Shown one piece after another: positions 53,291-62,163 of a DNA stretch of 64,000 bases. The stretch is from Nostoc sp. 'Peltigera membranacea cyanobiont' N6 (GTDB lineage: Bacteria > Cyanobacteriota > Cyanobacteriia > Cyanobacteriales > Nostocaceae). The notes beneath the pieces are model-generated. The model saw only the letters and a program-made list of their open reading frames with translations, did no database searches and was not told the DNA's origin. The stretch covers positions 186,001-250,000 of the forward strand of contig NZ_CP026681.1 of NCBI RefSeq assembly GCF_002949735.1, given 5' to 3'. How positions within the stretch are numbered: position 1 is the stretch's first letter; every line of letters starts with the position of its first letter. Made by a program: the position numbers and the translations under genes.

Positions 53291-53635
53291 TTATTGCTTA
53301 CGTTGAAAGCTACTAGACACAAAAAATTTGTATCCAACATACACTAACGCTGCCAAAAGTGCCAGAGTGATTACAGATGCAACCAGTTTAAACACTGCTT
53401 GCAGCATCGCCAAGCCTACTAGCACCGTCACACCCGAAACTACCAGCTTTTTTGTCCCAGATAAGCCGTTGAACCAAATCTGAAATCGCTCCATTTGCAA
53501 GTTCAAGTTGGCAAAAATAGACTGAGGCATCTGTTTTTGTCCTTGTGGTTGAGATACAACCCCAGGTGGGGAATTAATCTCTGCCTCTAGCTTATCGAGA
53601 CGACGCTGTAAGTCTTCTTCTGGTTGAGGATTCAT
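53291..53635 (-). CDS. hypothetical membrane protein
   Basis: This 114-residue protein has a polar N-terminal half with a short coiled-coil-like start (EEDLQRRLDKLEAEINS) and two C-terminal membrane helices (LVVSGVTVLVGLAMLQAVFKLV, SVITLALLAALVYVGYKFF). It ends in a positive tail. I chose the ATG at 53635 after a TTG. No family is recognised. Confidence 0.65.
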   Translation of the reverse strand: MNPQPEEDLQRRLDKLEAEINSPPGVVSQPQGQKQMPQSIFANLNLQMERFQIWFNGLSGTKKLVVSGVTVLVGLAMLQAVFKLVASVITLALLAALVYVGYKFFVSSSFQRKQ

Positions 53636-54099
53636 CAATCTTTTCTACCTCAGTTAGCACACTTATTGGAAAACAGACCAACTAAATTCTATTTTTGGTG
53701 GTTGTCTTAGTGATTTTAGCTAATGTCTGTGTGTGCAATACCTTTATGACAGGTAAAAATTATGTTTTTTTGTTGTTGTCTGCTAATCGAGCTACTTTTT
53801 TAAGTATTTTTACGTCTTTAAAATGTCAAAAAAGCTTTCTTAAGTGATGCTTATTATACTGGTGGTTAAATATTTTGGTGGACAAGCGATCGCCACTAAT
53901 CATTATAGATGAGGTAATTTGCATGACTGATCTGGAGATGTTGTTTTGCAGCATCTACAGATTGCATCTTCCCAAACAATCTTAAAGTTAATGGTATTAG
54001 GTTATACGGTAGCTTTTGGAACCAAGGCGGATTGCTGTCGTCTATAAAATTAGACTGTATAACAATATTGCTCTAAAAAAATCTGGAGCATTAATTAAA

Positions 54100-54531
54100 A
54101 TGAAAACGCTTCGGCTACTTGCAATTGTTCCCACAGCTTTGGCGATGAGTTTGGTTTTCACTGAGGCTAATTTGGCACAGACACCAACAGTCCAAATTAA
54201 TCGGAATTCCCAACCAGATCCACTAGTTTTAAACGGAAAGTCTGGGGGAACTGTCAAAAGTAATTGTGGCAATATTACCACTGAACCTAGTCAAGTTATC
54301 CAGGTTACAGAGTCACTACCTTATTTACGATTAACAGCAGAGAGTCAAGGGAAGCCAACGCTGTTGATCGACGGGCCCGGAGGGCGCTTTTGTGTAATGC
54401 CAGATAGCTACTCTGGAGGCAAGCCAGAACTTTCTGGTTACTGGAAAACAGGAAAATACTCGGTCTATGTGGGCGAACTATCCCAGCAGCAGTCTAGTTA
54501 CACCCTCTCAATCTCACAAAGAAATAAGTAG
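54100..54531 (+). CDS. secreted hypothetical protein
   Basis: This 143-residue protein has a signal peptide (MKTLRLLAIVPTALAMSLVF, cleavage after ANLA) and a mature beta-rich part with two cysteines (SNCGNITT and GGRFCVMPD) that may form a disulfide. Segments such as RLTAESQGKPTLLIDGPGG and YSVYVGELSQQQSSYTLSIS suggest a small beta-sandwich. It is likely in the periplasm. I chose the ATG at 54100 because the signal peptide begins there; the frame extends to 54016. A solo right-end hairpin follows. Confidence 0.72.
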   Translation: MKTLRLLAIVPTALAMSLVFTEANLAQTPTVQINRNSQPDPLVLNGKSGGTVKSNCGNITTEPSQVIQVTESLPYLRLTAESQGKPTLLIDGPGGRFCVMPDSYSGGKPELSGYWKTGKYSVYVGELSQQQSSYTLSISQRNK

Positions 54532-54536
54532 TCATT

Positions 54537-54585
54537 TTTGACATCCTCCCCCGAATCCACTTCGTTAAATTCGGGGGATTCTAAG
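54537..54585. mobile_element. solo IS200/IS605-type right-end hairpin
   Basis: TTTGACATCCTCCCC is identical to the start of the right end next to tnpB (34980-34995). It leads into a different 9-bp stem (CCCCCGAAT at 54548-54556 and ATTCGGGGG at 54569-54577), then GATTC. No transposase or tnpB is beside it. Confidence 0.65.
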
Positions 54586-54674
54586 CTCAATCAGTGATTG
54601 CAAGCAAAGCTTGTCTGACATCACCTAACTTAACAGTCGATGCCCCGACTGTGTAAAAGACAAATGACAAATTA

Positions 54675-55046
54675 CTAATCTTCTAGTGATTTGGCTGGAA
54701 CTTCAATAGCAGTGACATCAATAGTGCCTTCTGGTGTGAAGCGCTGAAAATGACTATTTTGTACTAACAGCGACTCCCCACAGCTAGGACACTTTAACTG
54801 ACTGTCATTTAAACCCGTAAATTCATATTCACAGACGGGACACCGATCGGCGACCAAGTTGCGTTGCAGCCACCAACGAAAGCCAAAAAAAGCCACAATA
54901 GGTGCTAAGAACAGCAACCCGACAATAATTAGCAACGAATTAACCAACCAACCTAAGCCCAGTGATGCCAGCAACCAACCAACTGCCAGGAGGGTAAGCC
55001 AAGGCCGGAGATTTAAAAGATTCAATTGAAATGACTTAAAGCTCAT
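54675..55046 (-). CDS. membrane protein with C-terminal zinc ribbon
   Basis: This 123-residue protein has two adjacent membrane helices (WLTLLAVGWLLASLGLGWLV and LLIIVGLLFLAPIVAFFGF) and a cytoplasmic zinc ribbon of the form C-P-V-C ... C-P-S-C (DRCPVCEYEFTG, LKCPSCGESL). The ribbon suggests a structural or nucleic-acid role, but no family is recognised. The C-terminus is short and polar. Confidence 0.75.
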   Translation of the reverse strand: MSFKSFQLNLLNLRPWLTLLAVGWLLASLGLGWLVNSLLIIVGLLFLAPIVAFFGFRWWLQRNLVADRCPVCEYEFTGLNDSQLKCPSCGESLLVQNSHFQRFTPEGTIDVTAIEVPAKSLED

Positions 55047-55118
55047 TTTTTAAATGTAGTCCTGCTCTCCTTCTAGGATAGCGATTTTAGTCATTTGTTA
55101 TTGGCCACTTGTCATTTG

Positions 55119-56300
55119 TCATTTTGACTTGGTGACTGAGGATAGAAGCATTTTTTGCAAGTGCTGTTGGAAGGCATTTATGCCAAACAGAGCGATCGCT
55201 TGTTCTCGCAGCCACTCTCCATTACATCGCTGGTCATCCCCTTGAAGCATTTCTATACAAGCTGCTGCTACAGCATCAGGATTGCGGTGTGGTACTCGCC
55301 ATCCCAGTTTACCATCTTGTAAGGGGTCAGCAGAGCCATCATCATCACCGGATAACACAGGCACTCCACAAGCCATTGCTTCTAGATAGACAATGCCAAA
55401 GCCTTCTTGTGAAGGCATAATATAGGCATCAGCAAGGCGATAATGTTCCATTAATTCTTCTGTGGCAACGAAACCAGCAAATACGACGCGATCGCTCACA
55501 TTTAAATATGCAGCTAACTCTGCCAATCGCGGTTGGTCATCACCGCGACCAATTACTAAATATTTCACTTCTGGGAAAACCTGAGCGATTTGTGGTAATG
55601 CCCGAATCGTGACATCTACACCCTTGTAAATATCCCCTGACCATAAGCGTGCTACTGTCATTAACACCTTAGAACCAGTGAAACCATATTTTTGAACTAA
55701 TTTTGGCTGCTTGGAACCAGGAGTAAATTTATCCCCATCAATTGCACAAGGCATCATCTCTACCATTTTGGGGTTTAGACCATTGGCAAGACAAGCGCGA
55801 TCGCGGCTGTAGCGACTAATTGTCCAAATTCTATCTGCTGATGTCAGGGCGCGACGTTCTTGATTTTTCAGAGGTTCCCAGACTTCTTTGCCATAAGTTA
55901 GTACGGTGTAAGGAATCCCCAAGGGTTGACAAAGGGTTTGGATTAATACTGCTAAGTTAATGTGACCGCAGAAAACTTGCTGCGGACGATTTTGCAATAG
56001 ACACTTAAGTAAAGCTGTTGCCATTTGCAGTCTCCCCAAATGAGGAGACTGATTTTTAAAGTAATGAAATTTTAAGTTCTCATCTTCAAACAAATTTAAT
56101 CTATCAGCGCTATCTCGCAGCAAAAAGACTTCTGCCTTGTAAACTTGGCTCAATCCCAGATAGGCGCGGAAAATATCTTTTATATATGATTGGATACCAC
56201 CCTCGTGGGCAAAAATCTCTAAAAACACGAAGACATGGTTAGTTCTTTGATTAACTTTATCACCTACCTTTAGATTTTCTGTCACTTTAGTGATGTGCAT
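55119..56300 (-). CDS. glycosyltransferase family 4
   Basis: This 393-residue GT-B glycosyltransferase transfers a sugar from a nucleotide donor. The N-terminal part has EIFAHEGGIQSYIKDIF (glycine loop) and the C-terminal part has the donor site MTVARLWSGDIYKGVDVTIRA, IGRGDDQPRLAEL, and the GT4 motif EGFGIVYLEAMACGVPVLSG (with the conserved E-x7-E). It stands 13 bases from the GDP-mannose dehydratase gene, so a GDP-sugar such as GDP-rhamnose or GDP-fucose may be its donor in polysaccharide or lipid synthesis (inference). Confidence 0.9.
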   Translation of the reverse strand: MHITKVTENLKVGDKVNQRTNHVFVFLEIFAHEGGIQSYIKDIFRAYLGLSQVYKAEVFLLRDSADRLNLFEDENLKFHYFKNQSPHLGRLQMATALLKCLLQNRPQQVFCGHINLAVLIQTLCQPLGIPYTVLTYGKEVWEPLKNQERRALTSADRIWTISRYSRDRACLANGLNPKMVEMMPCAIDGDKFTPGSKQPKLVQKYGFTGSKVLMTVARLWSGDIYKGVDVTIRALPQIAQVFPEVKYLVIGRGDDQPRLAELAAYLNVSDRVVFAGFVATEELMEHYRLADAYIMPSQEGFGIVYLEAMACGVPVLSGDDDGSADPLQDGKLGWRVPHRNPDAVAAACIEMLQGDDQRCNGEWLREQAIALFGINAFQQHLQKMLLSSVTKSK

Positions 56301-56313
56301 AATATTAGGTTAT

Positions 56314-57303
56314 TTATACTTGGGTTAAGGGCGCGATCGCACCGCTTTGTAACCGCTCTAAATCTGTTTTTACCATTTTTTCTAAAAGTTCTTCAAAGCT
56401 CACTTGGGGTTCCCAGCCAAGATTTATTTTAGCTTTAGTGGGGTTAGCGACTAATTGAAAATGCTCGTCTTGTCGCAATAAGCTGGTATTTAAAACTATA
56501 TGGTGCGTCCAATCCAATCCGACAGACTCAAAGGCTGTGGCAACTAAATCTCTAACACTGTGCAGTTTTCCAGTGCCAATCACATATTCTTCAGGTTCAT
56601 CCACTTGCAACATCAGCCACATTGCTTCTACGTAATCTCCCGCAAATCCCCAATCGCGTTTGGCATCTAAATTACCCATTTCTAAGGTGTTAGTTAAACC
56701 CAATTTTATCGATGCGGCTGCCAAAGAAACTTTTCGGGTTACAAACTGAGGTGCGCGTAGAGGAGATTCATGGTTATATAAAATCCCACTACAGGCAAAT
56801 AGTCCATAGCGCTGTCTGTGATGCACCATTGTCCAGTGGGCGTGCATCTTCGCCGCAGCATAGGGATTTTTGGGACGAAAAGGCGTTTCTTCGTCTTGTG
56901 GTGAAATAAATACATCGCCAAACATTTCTGAACTGCTGGCTTGATAAAATCTGGTAGATAAACCTACCTGTCGCACTGCTTCTAAAAGTCTGGTAGCAGT
57001 ACCTGTGATCAAATCTAGGGTTCCCAATGGGTCGTTCCAGGAGTCTGGGACAAAACTAGGAGCCGCCAAATTGTAAATTTCTTGGGGACGCAATTGTTCA
57101 ACTGCGGTCAACAGCGCTGCATTATCCCTCAAGTCAACCGTAAAAATTTCTACTTGATTTGCCAGTGTTCCCAGCTTTGTCAAATTAGGTTGTCGATGGG
57201 GAGGTACTAATCCTACAACTCGATAACCACGGTTAAGGAGCAAATGGCTGAGATAGTAGCCATCTTGACCAGTTATTCCTGTAATTAGGGCTGTCTTAGT
57301 CAT
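56314..57303 (-). CDS. gmd: GDP-mannose 4,6-dehydratase
   Basis: This 329-residue SDR enzyme makes GDP-4-keto-6-deoxy-mannose. It has the NADP loop GITGQDG, the catalytic tyrosine and lysine in YAAAK (about residue 149), SSSEMFG with the active-site Ser/Thr region and ILYNHESPLR with the GDP-binding end. PQEIYNLAAPSFVPDSW and DYVEAMWLML are family-typical. It lies upstream of the glycosyltransferase gene in the same direction. The NADP motif and the SEMFG motif favour GMD over other dehydratases such as RfbB. Confidence 0.88.
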   Translation of the reverse strand: MTKTALITGITGQDGYYLSHLLLNRGYRVVGLVPPHRQPNLTKLGTLANQVEIFTVDLRDNAALLTAVEQLRPQEIYNLAAPSFVPDSWNDPLGTLDLITGTATRLLEAVRQVGLSTRFYQASSSEMFGDVFISPQDEETPFRPKNPYAAAKMHAHWTMVHHRQRYGLFACSGILYNHESPLRAPQFVTRKVSLAAASIKLGLTNTLEMGNLDAKRDWGFAGDYVEAMWLMLQVDEPEEYVIGTGKLHSVRDLVATAFESVGLDWTHHIVLNTSLLRQDEHFQLVANPTKAKINLGWEPQVSFEELLEKMVKTDLERLQSGAIAPLTQV

Positions 57304-57658
57304 ATTTGTCCCCTATTCTCTCTATCTCTTTAAGCACTGAATGGCACTTGTTGGAGAACAAAAATTTAGGCTCTCAACACTGCTGACAAATCTTAACAAG
57401 GGATCTAGTGTAACTCGAATGCTATGTTTACTGTATTCACTAATTCTTTTTATACAAAAACATTCTTTGAGATTTTACAAAAAAATCATAATCTCTAAGC
57501 AATTTTACGTAAAAAATATATTACTTCAAGTCAAAGACTATTGAAAATAAGTATACTTTTATCAATCAAGTAACTACATATTTGAGCAGAAACCCCTTCT
57601 TATTACGTTTTTGTTTTCAAATGTTTTCAAGTTAAGTGACTCAACTCAACTTTTACTT
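57304..57658. other. divergent/convergent AT-rich spacer
   Basis: This stretch lies between gmd and the anti-sigma-like gene. A 67-codon plus-strand frame (57341-57544) has low-complexity, Lys/Ile-rich composition and no ribosome binding site; I do not call it. Nothing else is seen. Confidence 0.4.
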
Positions 57659-58096
57659 TTATGTTTCTACAGAGTATTTGACGATGAGAAGGCAATTTCT
57701 ACCATCTGCACCACGTTCGTATACAACACGGTCTGCCAACCGCCGCAGGAGAAACCATCCATAGCCACCTACTTGTAGAGTACCTGGGGCTGGCTCTGCG
57801 ATCGCATCAGGATCGAAAGGTTTTCCATAATCCCAAATTCTAATCTCTAGTCGGTCAATCCATAGATAAACGTTAATCTCAATGGTTGTTTCCGGGGGTA
57901 AGGCATGATGAGCGTGACGAACAGCGTTAGTAAAGCCTTCTGCTAATGCTAAATTGAGCCGATCTAGTTGGGTTTTTGACCAGCCAAGTTGAGACAAATG
58001 TTGCAGACAAAATTGCTCGAACCATTCTTGCACCTGGTTTAGGAGACTAAGTTCGCTCTTAACCTTTAGATGGTCTTGCTGCACTATAGTAAACAT
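57659..58096 (-). CDS. anti-sigma regulatory factor-like ATPase (RsbW type)
   Basis: This 145-residue protein is a GHKL-type serine kinase-like domain as in RsbW/SpoIIAB. The N box is LNLALAEGFTNAVRHAHH (about residues 53-70), G1 is RIWDYGKPFDPDA (about 100-112) and the G2 glycines are GGYGWFLLRRLADRV. Such proteins bind sigma factors or STAS partners. I chose the ATG at 58096 (MFTIVQQDHLKVKSELSLL) because the domain starts there; the frame extends 53 codons further but with low coding quality. No STAS partner is nearby. Confidence 0.82.
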   Translation of the reverse strand: MFTIVQQDHLKVKSELSLLNQVQEWFEQFCLQHLSQLGWSKTQLDRLNLALAEGFTNAVRHAHHALPPETTIEINVYLWIDRLEIRIWDYGKPFDPDAIAEPAPGTLQVGGYGWFLLRRLADRVVYERGADGRNCLLIVKYSVET

Positions 58097-58574
58097 TAAC
58101 TGTGACTTAAATATAAATAAACCCAAGTTGCTAGTTATTAAATTTTGCACTATTCGCCAAATTTCTCCGATATAGAAAAATTTAAATTCCGATATTTTGT
58201 GTACCAAAATACAAAATATCGACGATTTTGGCATTTTGAGGATTGTAACTAGCAACTTACGTTAATTAAGTGAAAAATGTTTATATTTGATGACTTTAGC
58301 GCAAGTCTTGAGGCGCAGCCTTCCTATTAGGCATTCTCAGTCGAAGGCTGGGAACAAGATAATCTCTAAAAGCTTGTTTAAGTCAAGCATTATACCTGAA
58401 GTTGACACCAATGGCCTTTAGCTGATGACTCGTTGGTTCAGCCTCTTGTAGAGAAGAGGCTAGGATTAATGAATTCTATATCGATTAAAATTGACACCTG
58501 TAGATTTCTTTCAAAAGCACATCTGTATATACTCTTGAAACTCACAGGTGTCAAAGCACTTTGTGGTGACTAAT
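58097..58574. other. spacer downstream of petD with several hairpins
   Basis: The pair CAGCCTT/AAGGCTG (about 58315-58350), the tight hairpin GCCTCTT/AAGAGGC (58443-58462) and the long-range pair GACACCTGT/ACAGGTGTC (58495-58554) lie here. On the minus strand they follow petD and may end or stabilise the petBD transcript. No gene is seen. Confidence 0.5.
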
Positions 58575-59057
58575 TTAGAATAGTCCCAAGGTCAAAGATT
58601 TATCCAATGGCAAGGCAGCACCAATACCTAGCCACAGGGTGACAAGAGTACCAAAGAGGAAGACTGTGGTTGCGACTGGACGGCGGAAAGGGTTTTGGAA
58701 CTTGTTGACATTCTCAATAAAGGGAATGAGAATTAGCCCAACTGGTACCGAACCCATTGCTAACACTCCTAAAAGTTTGTTAGGAAGCGATCGCAAAATT
58801 TGGAAGACTGGATATAAATACCACTCTGGCAAAATTTCCAATGGTGTGGCGAAAGGATTTGCTGGTTCACCGGTCATTGCGGGATCTAGCACAGCTAGAG
58901 CCACAATTGCAGCGAAGGAACCCATGATCACGATTGGAAATACATAAAGTAAGTCATTAGGCCAAGCGGGTTCACCATAGTAATTGTGACCCATGCCTTT
59001 AGCGAGTTTAGCTCTTAGCTGAGGATCGCTCAGGTCAGGTTTTTTTTGTGTTGCCAT
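58575..59057 (-). CDS. petD: cytochrome b6f complex subunit IV
   Basis: PetD (160 residues) is the subunit IV of the cytochrome b6f complex in thylakoids, with three membrane helices. The family start is [20 protein letters not shown], and [21 protein letters not shown] is the quinol-site PEWY motif near residue 77. [20 protein letters not shown] ends the protein. It lies downstream of petB in the usual order. A gap of 260 bases separates the two genes, so both a shared and a separate promoter are possible. Confidence 0.97.
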   Translation of the reverse strand: MATQKKPDLSDPQLRAKLAKGMGHNYYGEPAWPNDLLYVFPIVIMGSFAAIVALAVLDPAMTGEPANPFATPLEILPEWYLYPVFQILRSLPNKLLGVLAMGSVPVGLILIPFIENVNKFQNPFRRPVATTVFLFGTLVTLWLGIGAALPLDKSLTLGLF

Positions 59058-59318
59058 TTTGAAATGTGCTCTCCTGCTTAAGTTAAATTAAAGCATTTGT
59101 GAAGGCTATCAGCTACTAGGCAACCCTAGCAGGCGGGAGGCAGCGTTTTGTTTATCTACGGTCAGCCGCCTAGAGGGAATTCACAGCTTTAAGCTTCAAA
59201 TACAAGTGTTTGTTTGTTGGAACTTACGTGCAATTAAATTTATTGTGTTTCATAAGTTTAAAACAAACAACTTCAATCTGAAAACTGACAAATCTTGCCT
59301 TTCGCTAATAACTTAAGA

Positions 59319-59966
59319 TTACAAAGGCCCAGAAATGCCTTGCTTGCGGATCATCAAGAAGTGAAACAGCATGAAGACTGCAATCAACCAAGGCAGCACA
59401 AAGGTGTGGGCGCTGTAGTAACGAGTTAGTGTTGCTTGACCAACACTTGAACCGCCGCGCAGCAAGTCGGAAATCAGAACGCCAACTACAGGAATTGCTT
59501 CTGGTACACCACTAACAATTTTTACAGCCCAGTAGCCAACTTGATCCCAAGGTAGGGAATAACCGGTGACTCCAAAGGAAACTGTAATCACAGCCAGGAT
59601 CACACCACTTATCCAGGTCAATTCGCGGGGCTTTTTGAAACCGCCAGTCAGATAAACCCGGAAGGTGTGCAAAATCATCATCAATACCATCATGCTGGCA
59701 GACCAGCGATGGATGGAGCGAATTAGCCAACCGAAGTTGACTTCATTCATGATGTACTCCACTGAGGAGAAAGCTTCAGTGACTGTTGGCCTGTAGTAGA
59801 ACGTCATGGCAAACCCAGTGGCAAACTGGATGAGAAAGCAAACCAGGGTAATTCCACCCAGGCAGTAAAAAATGTTGACGTGGGGAGGGACGTACTTACT
59901 AGTAACGTCTTCAGCGAGTGCCTGAATCTCCAGGCGTTCCTCAAACCAGTCGGAAACGTTGGCCAT
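59319..59966 (-). CDS. petB: cytochrome b6
   Basis: PetB (215 residues) holds the hemes of the cytochrome b6f complex and has four membrane helices. It shows [54 protein letters not shown] with heme ligands H86-type and H100-type histidines, [19 protein letters not shown] and [20 protein letters not shown] with the other two. The cysteine near residue 35 (FYCLGG) that fixes the extra heme is present. It is the first gene of petBD and divergent from ctpA. Confidence 0.98.
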   Translation of the reverse strand: MANVSDWFEERLEIQALAEDVTSKYVPPHVNIFYCLGGITLVCFLIQFATGFAMTFYYRPTVTEAFSSVEYIMNEVNFGWLIRSIHRWSASMMVLMMILHTFRVYLTGGFKKPRELTWISGVILAVITVSFGVTGYSLPWDQVGYWAVKIVSGVPEAIPVVGVLISDLLRGGSSVGQATLTRYYSAHTFVLPWLIAVFMLFHFLMIRKQGISGPL

Positions 59967-60471
59967 ACAATCTCAAGTTCCTAAAAGTCGGTTGCGGTTG
60001 ATAAATCCCGAAGTTCTAAATTGGCGGCTAAAATTCTGATGATTCCAAGCCTCGGCATCCTGCGGATTCACCCAAGGGGTTGCCGCAGACTAGAGTAGCA
60101 ACAGAATTGTCTATGAACTTTTCATCAGCCGCCTTTTATGACTTCTCTCCCAATTAGCAAATTTGGGATTTTAGTAAAAGCGAGTTTTTTCGTTTGCTTG
60201 TCAGCTTTCAGTGTGCTAAGAGTCTTCAGAAACTTTACACTCTGTAAAGAAGGAATATATTGCGATCTCTTTACGCCCCTGCACACAAAATGGTGGACAC
60301 AAAGTAGATTTTATCCTTTCGTGAGTGGATACAACGCATCAGTTGACTGAACAACTTGATGAGAGAAATGCACCACTTCTATAAAAAAAGTAACATAATC
60401 GAGAGATAGATTTCATCAACAACAGGGCAACTGAGCATTTCTAGGCAATTTGGGTTGAGGTGGAATTGATA
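59967..60471. other. divergent promoter region of petB and ctpA
   Basis: This 505-base spacer must contain the promoters of petBD (leftward) and ctpA (rightward). A 70-codon frame (60138-60350) is not convincing. No clear promoter box or known RNA motif is recognised. Confidence 0.4.
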
Positions 60472-61716
60472 ATGGGGTTCATGAATAAACAAGTCTTTCG
60501 GGTTGGATTTTCATTGTTAATGGCGTTTTGGTTGGCATTTGGTACGCTCACACAGCCTGCGGTGGCAATGACTAGCCAACAAAAGCTGGTTTCGGAAGTT
60601 TGGCGAATTGTTAATCGTACTTATCTAGATGAGACTTTTAATCATCAGAACTGGGCGGCTGTACGGCAAAAGGTTCTAGAGAAGCCACTGGCAGACTCAA
60701 ATGCCAGTTATGTGGCAATTGGGAAGATGCTCAAGAGCCTTGACGATCCTTTTACCCGCTTTTTAGACCCGGAACAGTACCGCAGTTTACAGGTCAATAC
60801 TTCTGGGGAACTGACTGGGGTAGGATTGCAAATTGCCCTGAATCCTGAGAGTGGTAAGTTGGAAGTAGTGGCTCCTATAGCGGGTTCACCAGCAGATAAA
60901 GCGGGAATTAGACCACGCGATCGCATTCTTAAAATTGAGGGCGTTCCTACAAAAAATCTTACCCTAGATGAAGCTGCAACTAAAATGCGGGGCCCTAGTG
61001 GCAGCCTTGTTACTCTCCTGATTGAACGCGACGGAGAGCCAGAAACGGAAATTAGACTAACACGCGATCGCATTGCTCTTAACCCTGTGGTTTCCGAATT
61101 GCGTGTTTCCACTGAAGGTACGCCGATTGGCTACCTACGCCTCACTCAATTTAATGCCAACGCCTCAACGGAATTGGCACACGCTATTTCTAGTCTAGAA
61201 AAAAAAGGGGCTGATGCCTACATTCTGGATTTACGAAATAATCCTGGGGGGTTATTGCAATCAGGAATTGAAATCGCTCGTTTGTGGTTAGACTCTGGTA
61301 CTATCGTTTACACAGTAAATCGACAAGGCATTCAAGGTAGTTTTGAAGCCTTGGGCCCAGCCTTAACTAACGATCCTCTAGTGATTTTGGTGAATCAAGG
61401 AACTGCCAGTGCTAGCGAAATTCTGGCAGGCGCACTCCAAGATAACGGTCGTGCCCAGTTGGTAGGTGAAACCACCTTTGGTAAGGGTCTAATTCAATCT
61501 TTATTTGAATTATCAGATGGTTCTGGCTTGGCAGTCACAATTGCTAAGTATGAAACTCCTCAACACCGGGATATTAACAAATTAGGTATTAAGCCAGATA
61601 AAGTGATTTCCCAAGACCCAATTAACCGCGAACAGATTGGTACTGAAGCGGATCTGCAATATCAAGCAGCAGTGGAACTTTTGAAGAAAGACTCGGTTGT
61701 GGCGGGAAAAGTTTAA
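60472..61716 (+). CDS. ctpA: C-terminal processing peptidase (D1 protein type)
   Basis: CtpA (414 residues) is an S41 serine protease that trims proteins, such as the D1 precursor of photosystem II, on the lumenal or periplasmic side. It has a signal sequence (FSLLMAFWLAFGTLTQPAVA), a PDZ domain (residues about 100-190; GELTGVGLQIALN, GSPADKAGIRPRDRIL) and the peptidase domain with the catalytic serine in GTASASEILAGAL and lysine in TTFGKGLIQ. I chose the ATG at 60472 with GAGG upstream; a GTG at 60460 and an ATG at 60481 are possible. The ctpA-petBD arrangement is common in cyanobacteria. Confidence 0.94.
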   Translation: MGFMNKQVFRVGFSLLMAFWLAFGTLTQPAVAMTSQQKLVSEVWRIVNRTYLDETFNHQNWAAVRQKVLEKPLADSNASYVAIGKMLKSLDDPFTRFLDPEQYRSLQVNTSGELTGVGLQIALNPESGKLEVVAPIAGSPADKAGIRPRDRILKIEGVPTKNLTLDEAATKMRGPSGSLVTLLIERDGEPETEIRLTRDRIALNPVVSELRVSTEGTPIGYLRLTQFNANASTELAHAISSLEKKGADAYILDLRNNPGGLLQSGIEIARLWLDSGTIVYTVNRQGIQGSFEALGPALTNDPLVILVNQGTASASEILAGALQDNGRAQLVGETTFGKGLIQSLFELSDGSGLAVTIAKYETPQHRDINKLGIKPDKVISQDPINREQIGTEADLQYQAAVELLKKDSVVAGKV

Positions 61717-61722
61717 AAAGTT

Positions 61723-61872
61723 ATACCATTTCTTTGTGAGGCTGCGCTAAATTCTCTTGGCTTTCTTCCTTCCTTCTTTCTTTGTGTCCTTCTCTGACGA
61801 GACGCTGCGCGAATGTGCCCTTTGCGGTTCGTTCCTTACATAGTTTGGCGCATCTTCATACAAAATGCTACA
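61723..61872. mobile_element. MITE-like element, family B, copy 2
   Basis: It matches the copy at 33869-34018 from ATACCATTTCTTTGTGAGG through GAGACGCTGCGCGAATG and CATAGTTTGGCGCATCTTC. The right end (ATGCTAC) is more diverged than in copy 1. It begins 6 bases after the ctpA stop codon. Confidence 0.7.
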
Positions 61873-61886
61873 AGTAGGTAGGCGTA

Positions 61887-61974
61887 ATTAAATATAAGAT
61901 AAAACTTCACCCTCAATCCCTCTCCAAAGTATCGGAGAGGGAAGCCGGAGGTAGGGTGAGGTTTTATATTTAAT
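61887..61974. repeat. 88-bp palindromic repeat
   Basis: ATTAAATATAAGATAAAAC at the left and GTTTTATATTTAAT at the right pair with a small bulge, enclosing TCACCCT / AGGGTGA and CCCTCTCC / GGAGAGGG pairs. This is a Nostoc-type GC-rich palindrome or small MITE. It follows the family B element. Confidence 0.65.
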
Positions 61975-62163
61975 TTGACCCACTTACTTACTAAAGCCAA
62001 TTAATTTCACTTGTTTGGTTTAGGGATTAATTAAATAAAATATTGGCGGGGTTAATATCTTTCAGTTAAGCCCAAAACTCTTGATAGAGATACGTTAGCA
62101 TAGTGGGACGAAGCAATAATAATTCAGCAAGTTTTTTTCAATGTTTTCATTCATTACTTTTGT

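Noticed and set aside
57341..57544. 67-codon plus-strand frame between gmd and the anti-sigma gene
   Set aside because: It has biased Lys/Ile/Tyr composition and no ribosome binding site.
60138..60350. 70-codon frame in the petB-ctpA spacer
   Set aside because: No ribosome binding site or recognisable family; the region is needed for promoters of both genes.
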